Part shown: positions 25,676 through 38,311 of the stretch, piece by piece | How the letters are laid out: each line of letters begins with the position of its first letter | Numbering within the stretch: the first letter of the stretch is position 1 | From: Dromiciops gliroides | Lineage: Eukaryota; Chordata; Mammalia; Microbiotheria; Microbiotheriidae | Length of the DNA: 64,000 bases | Direction: 5' to 3' | Assembly: GCF_019393635.1 (NCBI RefSeq) | Contig: NC_057863.1 | Span: 643,905,306-643,969,305, forward strand | Notes under the pieces: generated by a model | Seen by the model: the letters and a program-made list of their open reading frames with translations, nothing else | The model's database searches: none | Told to the model about the DNA's origin: nothing | Translations under genes and position numbers: made by a program

Positions 25676-25945
25676 GGGCAGCTAGGTGGCACAGTGGATA
25701 AAGCATTGACTCTGGATTCAGGAAGACCTGAGTTCAAATCCAGCCTCAGACACTTGACACTTACTAGCTGTGTGACCTTGGGCAAGTCACTTAACCCTCA
25801 TTGCCCCACCAAAAAAAAAAAAAAAAGAGAGAGAGAGAGGCCGAACTGGAGGTGGCTAGGTGGCGCAGTGGATAAAGCACTGGCCCTGGATTCAGGAGGA
25901 CCTGGGCAAGTCACATAACCCCCCATTGCCCCACAGAAAAAACCC
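25676..25945 (+). repeat. Two tandem CORE-SINEs, second internally deleted
   Basis: 25676-25827 is a full sense copy. 25850-25945 is another sense copy that has lost the central segment, jumping from GGACCTG to GGCAAGTCAC. Confidence 0.85.
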
Positions 25946-26624
25946 CAAAACCAAGAGAGGCTGAACTTCTAGAAATAAGGAGGTGAGGATTCTAATGCAG
26001 TCTGCTCTAGTCAGACCACAGCAGGACTGTCGTGTCCAAATTCAGTGGCCACAGTTTAAGAGGGCATCAATAAGCGGGATTGTCCAGAGGGGGAGCAGTG
26101 AGTATGATGGAAGCCTTTTAGCCCATGCCATGAGCAGCAGGAAGCATGGTGCCTATCTTCAAAGGTGTGAAGGATTATCTTGTGGAATAAGGGTCAGATT
26201 TGTTTAACCTCAGAGGAAAGAACGAGGAGCAATGTTGGAGGGAAATGGGATGGGATATGGAATTGCAAAGGGGTTAATTTAGGTTTGGTTTCAGGAGAAA
26301 CTTCCCAACAATTAGAGCTGTCCCCAAGTGCAGTGGGCTGCCTTGGGGGACAATGGGTTTCCTCTTGGTGGATTTCTTCAGACAGAATCTAGATGATCAC
26401 TTGCTAAGGATGTTATAATAGGGATTCCTTTTAGGTCTGGGTTAGACTGGACTCCACTGAGGACACACCTAACTCCAAAATTCCATGGTTCTTTGACCTT
26501 TCTTTGGCCATTTTCCAGTGGATGCCCCATATTACCTCCACATATTGCCTCATTCCTTACCTAGCCTCAATCACTGAATGTGTTGCCTCAGTCAAACTGA
26601 GACCTGGGAAGGACCCCAGCTTAA

Positions 26625-26820
26625 AAAGGCCAGGGTCTTCCATTGCATCCTGGGCCATCTCCAGTAGTCCTGATCTATATCTTGCCACTGGACCCAGGTA
26701 GCTCCAGAGGAGAGAGTGAAGTTGGTGACCCTACATAGTCCTTCATCACTTAAATCCAATTCACTGTAAGTCATGACAGCACCTCCCAATGTCTTGGTCC
26801 TCTTCAAGAACGAAGGACAA
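26625..26820 (+). repeat. Unclassified interspersed repeat, copy 1
   Basis: Shares CTGATCTATATCTTGCCACT, GGACCCAG and GGTCCTCTTCAAGAA with 32121-32290 over about 170 bp. Not one of the CORE-SINE types. Confidence 0.7.
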
Positions 26821-27084
26821 ACAAATAATGAACAAGTGATTCAAAGCAGAACTCTATCTCTGCCACGTCAAATGTACCTCATTTTCTAACATCTCTCTTT
26901 TTGTTAAAGGTACCATCATTCTTCCAATTACTTAGATTCACAAGTGGAGTCTCATCCTCTATTTTCCTCTCTCCCTCAGTCCCCACGTCTAATCAATTTT
27001 TAAGTCTTGCCATATCTCCCAGCTGGCTCCTCTCCACTCACATGGCCACTATTCTCTCTCACTTAACTATTGTAGAAGCCTTGG

Positions 27085-27450
27085 ACTGAGTTCAAATCCT
27101 TCCTCAGACACTTACTAGTTATGTGACCCTGGGCAAGTCATTTAAACTCTGTGAGTCTCAATTTCTCATCTGGAAAATAATAAGAGACTCTATTCCACAG
27201 GATGGTTGTGAGGACCTAATGAGATAATAAATGTAAAGCTCTTTGAGGACCTTAAAGTACTATATAAATGCTAGCTATTCTTTTTTTTTTTGAGGGCAAT
27301 GAGGGTTAAGTGACTTGCCCAGGGTCACACAGCTAGTGTCAAGTGTCTAAGGCCGGATTTGAACTCCGGTCCTCCTGAATCCAGGGCCGGCGCTTTATCC
27401 ACTGTGCCATCTATTTGCCCCCAATGCTAGCTAATATTATTCTTTCCCTG
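27085..27450 (+). repeat. MAR1/MIR-type SINE interrupted by an antisense WSINE1-type SINE
   Basis: The older sense SINE (27085-27280, resuming at 27434) is broken near its 3' end by an antisense SINE. The 11-bp direct repeat AATGCTAGCTA flanks the younger element (27267-27277 and 27423-27433). Confidence 0.9.
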
Positions 27451-27454
27451 CCTC

Positions 27455-28010
27455 CTTTTGCTGTTCCTAAAGCAGAGATCCAACTATGTTATTCACCTGC
27501 TAAAGAAACCGCAATGGTTCCCTATCACCTTTAGGATCAAACCCAAGCGTCTCTTTTTGACATTTAGGGCCCTTCACAGACTGGCTCTCGTCTCCCTCCT
27601 TCCCAGGCTTATTACACCTTATTTCCTTTCACATACTTCATTGTCACTGCCCTGACCTACTTGCTGTTCCCTGGTTGTCACCTTCCATCTCCTCATCTCC
27701 TCGTCCTGTACCTGTGCACAAGCTGACTGTCCCCTGAGTCTGCAAAGCTCTTCTTCCTCCCCCCCCCCAGTTTTTTAGGGTCTCTTGCTTCCTTCAGAGG
27801 TCAGCAGACGGGGCAGCCTCTTGTACGAAGTTCTTCCTGATACACATTGGCAATTGTATCTTCCCCTCCAAATATCATTCTTCACTTTGTAAATATTTCA
27901 TATTCATGTGTCTATTGTGTCCCCCACCCCCAATAGAATGTTGTCTTTGAAAGCAGGAATTATATTGGATTGTTTTGGGGTTTGTTTCCCAGTTACTGGC
28001 TTATAGGGAG
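27455..28010 (+). repeat. L2-type LINE 3' fragment
   Basis: Contains GGTTCCCTATCACCTTTAGG, GGGCCCTTCACAGACTGGCT and a closing GAAAGCAGGAATTATATTGG, as in mammalian L2-like 3' ends. Confidence 0.5.
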
Positions 28011-28229
28011 AGGAAGTAGACTTGAGATTTCAATGGTAATTGAAACGACTGATCTATTCATTCAGGCCAGCACCTCCTCTGTAGGCTTGTAGTGATGGAT
28101 GATCGCCTGGAGTTCTTCTAGGTTAAATGACTTTCCCAGGATCACACAGCCAGCATGTGTTAGGGGAAGGACCCAAGTCTTCCTGGCTTTGAGGCCACAA
28201 TGCCTCCCATCTAGTGCATAATAAATGTT

Positions 28230-28960
28230 TAATAAATGACTGGATTAGCCAGGACTCTTCTTGGTTTCCTCTCCCTTGGTAAGCTCATTTGCTCCCATGA
28301 GCTCATTGATCACCTATGCCAAAATGATTCCCAAATCACATACCCAGTCCCAAACTCATTCCTGAGCTCTAGTTTTGTATCTTTAATTGCTTGTTGGACA
28401 TCTTTGCTTAGCTTTCCCACCAGCACTGCAGACTAAACGTGTCCGAAACAGAACACCTTTGCTTTCTTCCCTAAACCCCATTCCCCTCTCCGTTTCCCAT
28501 TTCTCTAGAGGGCATTGCCATCTGCCATCCCACTCAACCCGGCATATCATCTACAGGTTATCATCAACTTTACATCCTCTGACTCTCCTCAAATCGAATC
28601 AGTCACCAAGTCTTGTCCATTCTATCCCTGTAACATCTCTGGAAATTGCTCTCTTCCTCCTATTTGGATGGCCACCACTGTAGTTCAGACCCACATCACC
28701 TCTTGCTTAGACTATTGCCCTAACTGGATGCCTCTTTAGCTTTCAGTTTTTTCCCCCTTTCCAACCCATCTTCCATGAAGCTGTCAATAGAATCCATCTA
28801 AAGACAAGTTGGACCATGTCGATCCCTTGCCTAAGAATATTCAGTGGCTCCCTGTTGTCTCTAGGATAAAATAAAAAATCCTCAACCTGGCATTCCTGGT
28901 CAAGCTCCAGCTGACTTTTCCAGGCTTGCATGTAATTCCCCTTTGCACACTCTGTGTTCC
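28230..28960 (+). repeat. Old unclassified interspersed repeat
   Basis: Includes ATCACCTCTTGCTTAGACTA, TTGCCCTAACTGGATGCCTC and TCAGTGGCTCCCTGTTGTCT, phrases of an abundant mammalian repeat that I cannot name safely. Non-coding. Confidence 0.4.
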
Positions 28961-28962
28961 AG

Positions 28963-29245
28963 TAGCTAGGTGGTCCAGTGGATAGAGCTCTTAGACTTGA
29001 AGCTAGAAGGACTTGAGTTCAAATCCAGCCTCAGATACTTACTTGCTGGAAATGACCCTAGGCAAGTCATTTAACCCCTCTTTGCCTCAGTTTCCTCATC
29101 TTTAAAATGGGGATAATAATAGCATCTACTTCCCAGGGTTGTTGAAAGAATCAAATGAGATCATGATTGCAAGATGCTTAGCACAGTGCCTGGCACCTAG
29201 TAAATGCTATATAAACCTTAGCTATTATTATTACTACTCATTGCC
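28963..29245 (+). repeat. Long-tailed CORE-SINE (MIR/MAR1-type), sense
   Basis: AGCTAGGTGGTCCAGTGGAT head, GCCTCAGTTTCCTCATCTTT middle and TTAGCTATTATTATTAC end. Confidence 0.8.
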
Positions 29246-30103
29246 TGACTCTTATAAGGCATTTCAAAAATATTCGTTGGATTGGACCATATGAGATTTG
29301 ATGGGATGGGATAGGCATGACCCTAACTTTCCAGCCATATCTGCATGGCTGCCCTTCATGGGCTCTCCTCTACAGCCAGACCACCCAAATCTCTGTTCCC
29401 CAGACGCGCTCTGAGCTCGCCTATCTGCATGCTGTTGCTCAGGCTGGGCCCTGGGTGCAGTGTCCTCCCTTCTGTCTCAGGGGATGGAGGGTGGTCCGGT
29501 GGGAAGAGAGTGCTGGCTCTGGCCAGGTCAGAGGGGTTGGGTTCTGAGCAGTTCCCTATCTCTGGCATCCAGACTTAGTCACTAAAGATCTCTGAGCCCC
29601 AAGCGCCTAATCTGTAAAACAGATAGCCCTTCTGCAGCTCCGAATCTGGGTGCTCATCATCTGCATCATTGGGCTTCAGTTTTCTCCTCTGTAAAATGGG
29701 AAGATTGGACCAGATGATAGCTGCAGTCCCTTCTAGTCCTGTGACCTCCCAGTCAGTAACAGACATCTCCCTTGGATGACACTTAGCACTTTTTTTCTGT
29801 CCCTCTCTAATGAATAGATAACAGAATAACTGCATTATAGTTATCTGTGTGTACATATTATGATTTACTGAGCTCTCTGCCCCAGGGCTTTGCACATGGT
29901 GTCAACATCATGTTTTACTGAATGAATAGATGAGTGAATGGGGAGAATCAAGATAGGAGCAGGGATATCGTAGGCTGTTTGGGTGAATTGATTTCAGGGA
30001 TGCTTGGGGCCTGTGTCTGGGCTGTGAAGGGGCTGGGGGGGGGCGGTAGTGCTGACCCTGGATTGAGACATTTCTGACGAGCCTCCTTGTCTCTCTCCCA
30101 CAG

Positions 30104-30318
30104 CCCTGCACATTCCCTGATGGCCCACATGCTGGGAGGCCCCGGGGAACTGGACAACATGGAGGGTCCTCCCTCAATCAACAACAACAACCCCACCCGA
30201 TGGGAGAGCCCTGAGCGGGCCTGGGATCGGGAACCCACAGCAGCCCCAACAGCAGCTTCTGGGTCAGCCAACGCAGCTGCCTCACTTTTCGAGTGTTCTC
30301 GGATCAAGGCCTTGGCAG
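30104..30318 (+). CDS. SPTBN4: SPTBN4 exon 2 (first coding; ATG at 30120)
   Basis: Acceptor ctctctcccacag, donor GCAG/gtggac. Sixteen untranslated bases precede the ATG. Codes for residues 1-66, the variable N-terminal tail ending [12 protein letters not shown]. The start is chosen by match to human MAQVPGEVDNMEG; an upstream near-cognate in the same frame lies in the intron. Confidence 0.92.
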
Positions 30319-32947
30319 GTGGACAATGGGAGACGGAGGAGCTGGGGCAAGTGGGGACTGGAGGCAGTAGGGGTAGAAGGTCAGGTAGCTGGAGTCAGGT
30401 AGGGAGCAGAGGTCAGGTAGAGGGGCAGGAGAGGACCAGAAGCCAGGGAATTGGGGCATGGGGAACTAGAGGTCATGACTGTGGGGGCGGGGTGGGCTGA
30501 GAGGTCTGACCAGGCTGGGGAAGAAGCAGGTTGGCTTTGCTTCATAGATGAGCGGGAGGCGGTGCAGAAGAAGACCTTCACCAAATGGGTGAACTCTCAC
30601 CTGGGGCGTGTGGGCTGCCGCATCAACGACCTGTACGGAGACCTGCGTGATGGTTATGTGCTCACCAGACTTCTGGAGGTGCTATCAGGGGAGCAGCTGG
30701 TAAGGAGAGGCTGGGCTGGGGCTGGCTGGGGAGCAGGAGGCAGGGGGGACCTGGACTATTGCAGGTGGAGGGATGGGATGAGAAAGGACTGTCTCTGCAT
30801 GCTGTCTCCCTCTGTTTCCTCCCCAGCCGAGACCCACACGGGGCCGGATGAGGATCCACTCCCTGGAGAATGTGGACAAGGCACTGCAGTTCCTGAAGGA
30901 GCAGCGTGTACACCTGGAGAACGTGGGCTCCCATGATATTGTGGATGGGAACCACCGGCTTACCCTGGGGTTGGTCTGGACCATCATTCTCCGCTTCCAG
31001 GTACTAATGACCCAGAATCCTGTCCCCCCCCGCCCCAGGGAAGTGTGGAAGCACTGCCCCAAATACAGAACCTTGTCTCTGGAGCTATCCTTCTTCCCCT
31101 CTTCCTTGTTCTAACCTTGAAATTCCTCTCTGAAAGTCAACACGGGAGCCTGTCTTCCCTGACCTATAGCCCCAAACCAGTTCCCCACAGAGGAGTCTCA
31201 GACACTTATTCTGACCTCAAAACTCAATTCTCAAGTCTTGATTCATGAACCTGGGATGCTTAGGCTGTCTCAGAACTCAATCCTAGAACCCTTATCTAGA
31301 CCTCTGCAGCTCTTGTCTTGACCTAGAACTCAGTCTTGAAACACCCTTTCACAGTCAGGAATCTGGAACAATCACTGTGACCTAGACCTCAGTCCTGAAA
31401 CACCTTCTCTGACTCAAGAATCTGGAACACTCACTGTAACCTAGAACTCCTAACTAACAGTCTGGAACTCTTAATATGACCCCTTAGTACCCCTATCTAG
31501 GAGCTTGAATCTTTCACTCTGACTTAGGACTCAATCTTAGAACCTTTGCCTGTGAATTTGCAACTCTTACCTGGACCCAGAATTCTACTAAAATTCCCAA
31601 CTGGAAATAGAACCCAACACCAGAATCTCCCCTTCCCCAGGACTTTGAAATACTTGCCCTGACCTAGAACCACCATCAGGGAGTCTTTAAAAAGATCTCA
31701 CTTTGACCTAGAACATCTTCCTTGCTGGGGGCCTGGAATTCTTACTGTGACCCAGATTCTAAAACTCCCCATGCCCAGGAGGCTACAGTTTTCACCCTGA
31801 CTCAGAACCCATTTCTGGAACCTGAAGACCCTGAGAATATGAAACTTTCATCCTGACCCAGATATGATTCTGTAACTTCCCTTTCTTTTAAACTATAGTC
31901 ATAATGGTGGTATCCCAGCCTAAACTCTCACCTCTGGCTCCCCAGGAGGCTGAACGCTTATCCTAACCTAGAATCCATACCTGGGCATCTAAGTGGTGCA
32001 GTAGAGAGGGCACTGGCCTTGGAGTCAGGAGGACCTGAATTCAAATCGAGCCTTAGATACTTGACAGTACTAGCTGTGTGACCCTGGACAAGTCACTTAA
32101 CCCTGATTGCCTCAAACATCCAGGGCCATATCCAGTCATCCTGATCTATATCTTGCCACTGGACCCAGATGGTTCTGGAGGAGAGAGCGAGGCTGGTGAC
32201 TTTGCACAACCCTCCCCCACTTAAATCTGATTCGCCGCAAGTCATGACCTCACTCTGATGTCATGGTCCTCTTCAAGAATGAAGAACAAACCTGGCCATC
32301 TGAAAGACTCACTCTGACCTAGAACATTTCCCCACATGGTAGTCTAGTACTCTCATCCTGTCCCAGAAGCAAACTCAGAATTGTCCCCTGGGAGCCTTCA
32401 TTCTTTTTCCTCCCAATAGCAATCAAGTATTTCCCCCTTCCCATATGCATCCACCCTAATTATATGATGCTGGGAAAGTCACTTAACTTCTGTCTGCCTC
32501 AGTTTCTTCAAATACAAAATAGGGATATTAATAGTCCTTACCTCCCAAGGTTATTGTGAGGGTCAAATAAAATATTTGTGAAGTGCTTAGCACAGTGACT
32601 GGTGCCCTCCCAAATATCCATAGTCAAGCAAAAGAAAATTATCCTTATTGGTCATGTCCAAAGCCGTGTGTGTCTCATTCTGTATATTTGGTTCTTTAGC
32701 TCTCTGTCAGGAGGTGGGGACCATTCTTTAACGTTGGTTCTTAGGAATCCTGGTTGGTCATTGGTCAGAGTGCTTAAGTCATTCAAAACAGCTTGATTTT
32801 ACAATGCTGATGATACAGTATAAATTGTTCTCCTGGTGCTGCTCACTTTACTTTGTTTCAGTTCATACAGATCTTGCCAGGTTTTTCTGGAGCCATTCCC
32901 TTCATCATTTCTTACAGCACAAGAGCATTCTATCACCTTCACATACC

Positions 32948-32985
<38 letters not shown>

Positions 32986-35045
32986 CATACACATACCATA
33001 CCTTGTTCTGCCATTCCCCAATAGGAAGATCTTTTAGTTCCCAATTTTTGGCTACTATGAAAAGAGCTGCCATAAATAATTTTGTATATACGGGATTTTT
33101 TCTATTTAGGTATTATTATTTTAGTTATTATTTAGCTACTTTTTTCTATAGATATAATAGTGGTATCCCAGCCTTAATTCTTACTTCTATCTCAGGTCCA
33201 AATCATAGTCCCCTCCCTATCTGTATTACACCCTCTCTGATGTAGAACCCATTTTCCTGATGGAGCCTGGAACTTTTAAAAAATAGATTTTATTGATATG
33301 TTTTGTTATATATATTGAAATCTTCCACTCTATCTATTCCCCAATTCCTCCCCCAAAGCCATCTTTTATGATAAGGAATTTTTTTAAAAAGTATTTATTT
33401 TTTTCTAATTACCTATAAGGACAATTTTCAATATTCATTTTTTAAAATTATTTATTTGTGGGGCAATGAGGGTTAAGTGACTTGCCCAGGGTCACACAGC
33501 TAGTAAGTGTCAAGTGACTGAGGCTGGATTTGAACTCGGGTCCTCCTGGATCCAAGGCCAGTGCTTTATCTACTGCACCACCTAGCTGCCCCCTTTTATA
33601 GGATTTTGAGTTCCAAATTTTCCTCCCTCCCAAGATGGCAAGCAATCTAATCTAGGTTATACATGTGCAATCATGTGAAACATATTTCCATATTAGTCAT
33701 GTTGTTAAAGAAGAAATAGAACAAGAGAAAAAACTATGCATAAAAAAAGAAAGAAAATGAAAATAGTATGTTTTGATCTGCATTCAGACTCCATTAGTTC
33801 TTCTTTGGCTGTGGACAGCATTGTCTATTTGATAAGGAATTTTTAAAAGAGGAAGAAAAAAAATTCAATAAAATTAATCAATATATTGAAAGTCTGACAT
33901 TTCTATGCAGTATTCCCTGCCCGTGAACCCTCACCTCTTCAAAAAAGTGGGAGAAAGTCTTCTTTTGTTTCTTCTTTGAGGCCACGCTTAGAGGCTGGGA
34001 CTTGAAACCTGAGCCAGTCCCAACCTGAGGTCCTTCTCAGGAGCCTGGGGTGGAGAATCTGGGATCTAGAATGTCATATCCAGAAGAGCCTTGATCTAGA
34101 ACCCTGCTGTAATGCAGCATCCAATTCTAGTATGTTGGTCATCCCAGATTCTGGATCTCTGCTTTAGAACTTCTCTGAGATGCTCTAGAACAGCACTACC
34201 CCAAGAGTTTGGGCCTCCATCCTAACTCTGATTCAATTTAAGTGATTTTGACAAGCTCTTATCAAACATCTGCTGTTTGCAGAGTATTGTCCTGGGGGCT
34301 GAGTAATAGCTGACATTTCCATAGGATTTCAGGTTTATTAAATGCTTTATACATATTATTTCCTTTGGTCCTCACAGTGACTGAACATGCATGTATTACT
34401 ATGCCCATTTTAGAGGTGAGCAAACTGAGATTCAGAGAAAAGAAATTGCTTGCCCCATGATCACCAAGGTTGCCTCAGTTCCCCTTGATTCCACAATCCT
34501 TGCTGGTCCATGCTGGAAGCTCTGTCCAGGATCTAAAGCCAGGAACCCAGCCTCCCTGAACTGTCTATTGCCACATCGTCGTCTCCCAACTTACTCCTTC
34601 CTCCTTCGCCCCAGATTCAGGTAATCAAGATTGAGACAGAGGACAATCAGGAAACGCGGTCAGCCAAAGACGCCCTGTTGCTCTGGTGTCAGATGAAGAC
34701 AGCGGGGTAGGGGATCCCCTACCCTCTTCTGGGACCCCCTCCCCTTCTCAGAGTATGGAAAAGTCTTCCGGTGGGGAGAAAGGGAGGGAGCTCTGGGCTG
34801 GGAAGCAGACTGTAGAGGGAGGGTGGATGTGGATCGGTGGGCAGAAGGTGCCTGGTGGGTGAAGTGGCCTCTCTCTCTTTCTGACTCTCATTTTTCTGTC
34901 TCTCTCCCTCTCCCTCTCTCTGCATCTCCTGTCTATTTCTTTCACTTTGTGTGCTTTTCTGTCTAATGGTCTTTTTTTCCTTCCCTTTCTCCATGGCTCT
35001 TGGATCTTGGTCTTTCTTGGGGTCTTTCTGAGTCTTCTTTTATTT

Positions 35046-35105
<60 letters not shown>

Positions 35106-38100
35106 AATCTCTCCCCCCCCCATCTATCTCTCCCCCTCTTCTGTCTTTCCCCTCTATGGGTGTATCTCTTTCTGTCTCTCTATTTCTGTGTGTCTCTGAC
35201 TCTCTCTCGGCTCCCTTCCATCTCCTCCCCCCCCCCCCAATCTCTGTCTTTCTCCTTTATGTTGGCATTAATCTCTGCCTTGGTCTTTCCCTGAATCTCT
35301 ATCTTTCCTTGGATTTTCATTTCCATCTTTCCATCTATCTGCCCATTTGCTTCTTGGTCACCTGTGTCTGTGCATCCCCCCTACCCTTTTCCTACCCATC
35401 CTCAGTTACCCTGAGGTGAACATTCAGAATTTCACCACTAGCTGGAGGGATGGCCTGGCCTTCAATGCTCTCATCCACCGACACAGGTAGATGACCTGTC
35501 CTTGTTCCTGCCTCTGTATCCACAGATATGTGGAGAAATCACTCTTTCTTACCTACCACACCCCCCTGCCCTTTCTGGCACTGGTTCAGTGTTCTGTCCC
35601 CCTTGGGCTAGGGGCTTTTCTGGGTCTGGGGCTTCTCTGCCCACACATCTCCGCTTTCACTGCCCTCCCCTCTCACTGCCCTCCCCTCTCTGTTCCCATC
35701 CCCAGGCCAGACCTAGTGGACTTCAGCAAACTCACCAAATCCAATGCCACCTACAATTTACAGCGGGCATTTCACACTGCTGAGCAGCAGCTGGGGCTGG
35801 CCCGTCTACTTGACCCAGAAGGTGAAGTTTGTTCTCTCCCCAGAATCCTCAGAATCCTCACTCCAAGCCCCCTCTATCCTAGCTGGAGCCCCCAGGAAAT
35901 TAAAACACACACTGTCAGAGCTAGAAGAGATGTTAGTGCATATAGAATGTTGGTGCTAAAATGGACCTTAGGCCTGGAAAGGATTGTTCAGATAGGACAA
36001 TCGAGGGCCAAAGAAGGGACAAGCCGTTCCCGAAGTCAGGAAGCCAGGGCAAGAGATACAGCCTAGGCTGATGGGCAGATAACCAGCCTCAAAGCCAGGA
36101 AGACTGAGCCAGGGGAACTCTTTAAGACACTGAAGTCCTCCAGAGAAAGAACTGATCAATAGAAGTATGCATAATATGATTTTACACACGTGTGTACGTG
36201 TATCTATACACCTATGTATACATGTATGTATGCATATATCCATAAACTTTTGAGTCCAATGGTAGACATTTCTAGGGTAAGGAGTGGGGAAGGAAGGAAA
36301 AATATACAAAGTGCACAGCAAAGAACAAAAGGAAATGTAGAAGGAAGCACAGAGAGCAGAGTAGCTTTGAAAACGATGAGTGGGGGCAGCTAGGTAGAGC
36401 AGTGGATAAAGTACCAGCCCTGGATTCAGGAGGACCTGAGTTCAAATCCAGCCTCAGATATTTGACATTTATTAGTTGTGTCACCCTGGGCAAGTCACTT
36501 AACCCCCATTGCCCTGCAAAAAGAAAAAAGAAAATAAAAAAAGAAAATGAGTGGTATTTATATAGGTTTTGTTTTGTTTTGTTTTGTTACAAAAGGTAAT
36601 TGGTGAAAAATGTAATTTCATGGTTTTATAGTGAATCCTCTTTTTAGGTTGTACTGCATGCATGGAAATGTTCTTTTTGTCTTTGTGTATTTAAGTTCAA
36701 AATGAATAAAAAAAAATTTTAAGACCCTAAAGTCCAGGAAAGGTGCTGACCTGCATTGGTAGAAGGAGTTTGTTACAAGGAACTCCCCTAAAATCACAGG
36801 TCTAGTTAAAACAAACAAAAAGAGTGGAGGTGACTACAACCCAAGTCCTTAGGCTCCACACTTAGGACTGGAACAAGACCATTGATTTGATTGATACAAG
36901 AAACTCCCAGGTCAGGAAAACTCCTTCCACTAATACATTTTACCTTATTGTCTTAGAATGTTGCCTAGAAGGGGCAGCTAGGTGGCGCAGTGGATAAAGC
37001 ACCGGCCCTGGATTTAGGAGTGCCTGAGTTCAAATCCGGCCTCAGACACTTGACACATACTAGCTATGTGACCCTGGGCAAGTCACTTAACCCCCATTGC
37101 CCCACAAAAACAAAAAAACAAAAACAAACAAACAAACAAATCCAGCCTCAGACACTTAACACTTACTAGCTGTGTGACCCTAGGCAAGTCACTTAACCCC
37201 AATTGCCTCACAAAAAAAAAATGTTGCCTAGAGTATTGAGAGATTAGACTTGCCACGGTTCTTGCAGCTGGTTTGTGTCAGAAGAGGGACTCGAATCCAA
37301 GTCCTCCTGGCTTTGGGGCCAGCCCTCTATCTACTACTATTTGGGGGGGGGGGAGAGGGGATTAAGTGACTTGCCCAGAGTCACACAGCTAGTAAGTGTC
37401 AAGTGTCTGAGGTCAGATTTGAACTCAGGTACTCCTTAATCCAGGGCTGGTGCTTTATCCACTGCACCACCTAGCTGCCCCCTTCTATGTACTACTATGC
37501 CTTATTCTCCTCCCTTTCTCCAAAAATAATTCTTTAGCATTTTCCCAATATCTGATTGCCAACTTGCCTTCTCTTCTCCAAGGGTCTTGTTGTTCCCTGG
37601 CCCCCCAGAGTCCCCTGCTTTGCTGCTGCCTTTCTTCTCCCTCTTGTTCCCAGGAGGCTCTCTCATCTCAGACCCCATTTCTCTCCCCACCCTCCAGATG
37701 TCAATATGGAAGCTCCAGATGAGAAATCCATAATCACTTATGTGGTCTCCTACTATCACTACTTCTCCAAGATGAAGGCCCTGGCGGTGGAGGGGAAGCG
37801 GATAGGAAAGGTATCCAGGCTTGAGCAGAAAGAGCAGTGATGTCCTGGGGTAGCCCTGTCAGCTCCCTTGCTGATCTTGCTGATCTTGTCCCCTTGCCAC
37901 TGCCGGGGTTAGGTACTGGAGCAGGTGATGGAGATTGGGAAGATCATGGAGCGTTATGAGGAGCTGGCCTCGGAGCTCCTGGCCTGGATTGAACGGACGG
38001 TGGCCCTCATCAGCAACCAGAGGTTCGCCAACTCTCTCAGTGGTGTCCAGCAGCAGCTGCAGGCTTTCACCGCCTACTGCACCCTGGAGAAGCCCATCAA

Positions 38101-38238
38101 GTGAGGAGCACCCAGAACTGGAGAGGGCTGGGGTGGCGTCATCGGGAGAGACCTGAGAAAGTGTAGGGATAGGGTGGGGGTGGAGAATGTTGGTGGTCCT
38201 TGTGTAAGGGGCACGGCAAACTATCAGGAGGATGTGAC

Positions 38239-38311
<73 letters not shown>

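Larger units (their letters stand above)
19912..30103 (+). other. SPTBN4: SPTBN4 intron 1 (10.2 kb), repeat-filled
   Basis: No exon seen. The first 1.5 kb is unique GC-rich sequence. The rest is SINEs, an L2/CR1-type LINE with an endonuclease fragment, an antisense L1 3' region, and unclassified old repeats (26625-26820, 27440-28010, 28230-28960). These are listed separately where they can be delimited. Confidence 0.75.
31001..34614 (+). other. SPTBN4: SPTBN4 intron 4 (3.6 kb): degenerate tandem repeat plus SINE/L1 insertions
   Basis: 31190-31970 repeats a theme like GAATCTGGAACACTCACTGT, GACCTAGAACTCAGTCCTG with a loose 50-65 bp period; the theme reappears at 32300-32400, 33160-33260 and 34010-34200. 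Between these lie a sense SINE (31983-32120), the unclassified repeat copy 2 (32121-32290), a MIR-type SINE (32460-32615), antisense L1 pieces (32780-33130, 33594-33960), a (TA)n tract (32949-32974) and an antisense SINE (33449-33593). Confidence 0.7.

Noticed and set aside
14310-33960. L1 and CR1/L2 fragments as possible live elements
   Set aside because: All are short 3' or internal fragments interrupted by younger insertions; none has a full ORF.
34748-35419. RERERE-type and SLSLSL-type frames near 35 kb and 38.2 kb
   Set aside because: Translations of (CT)n and (GA)n microsatellites.
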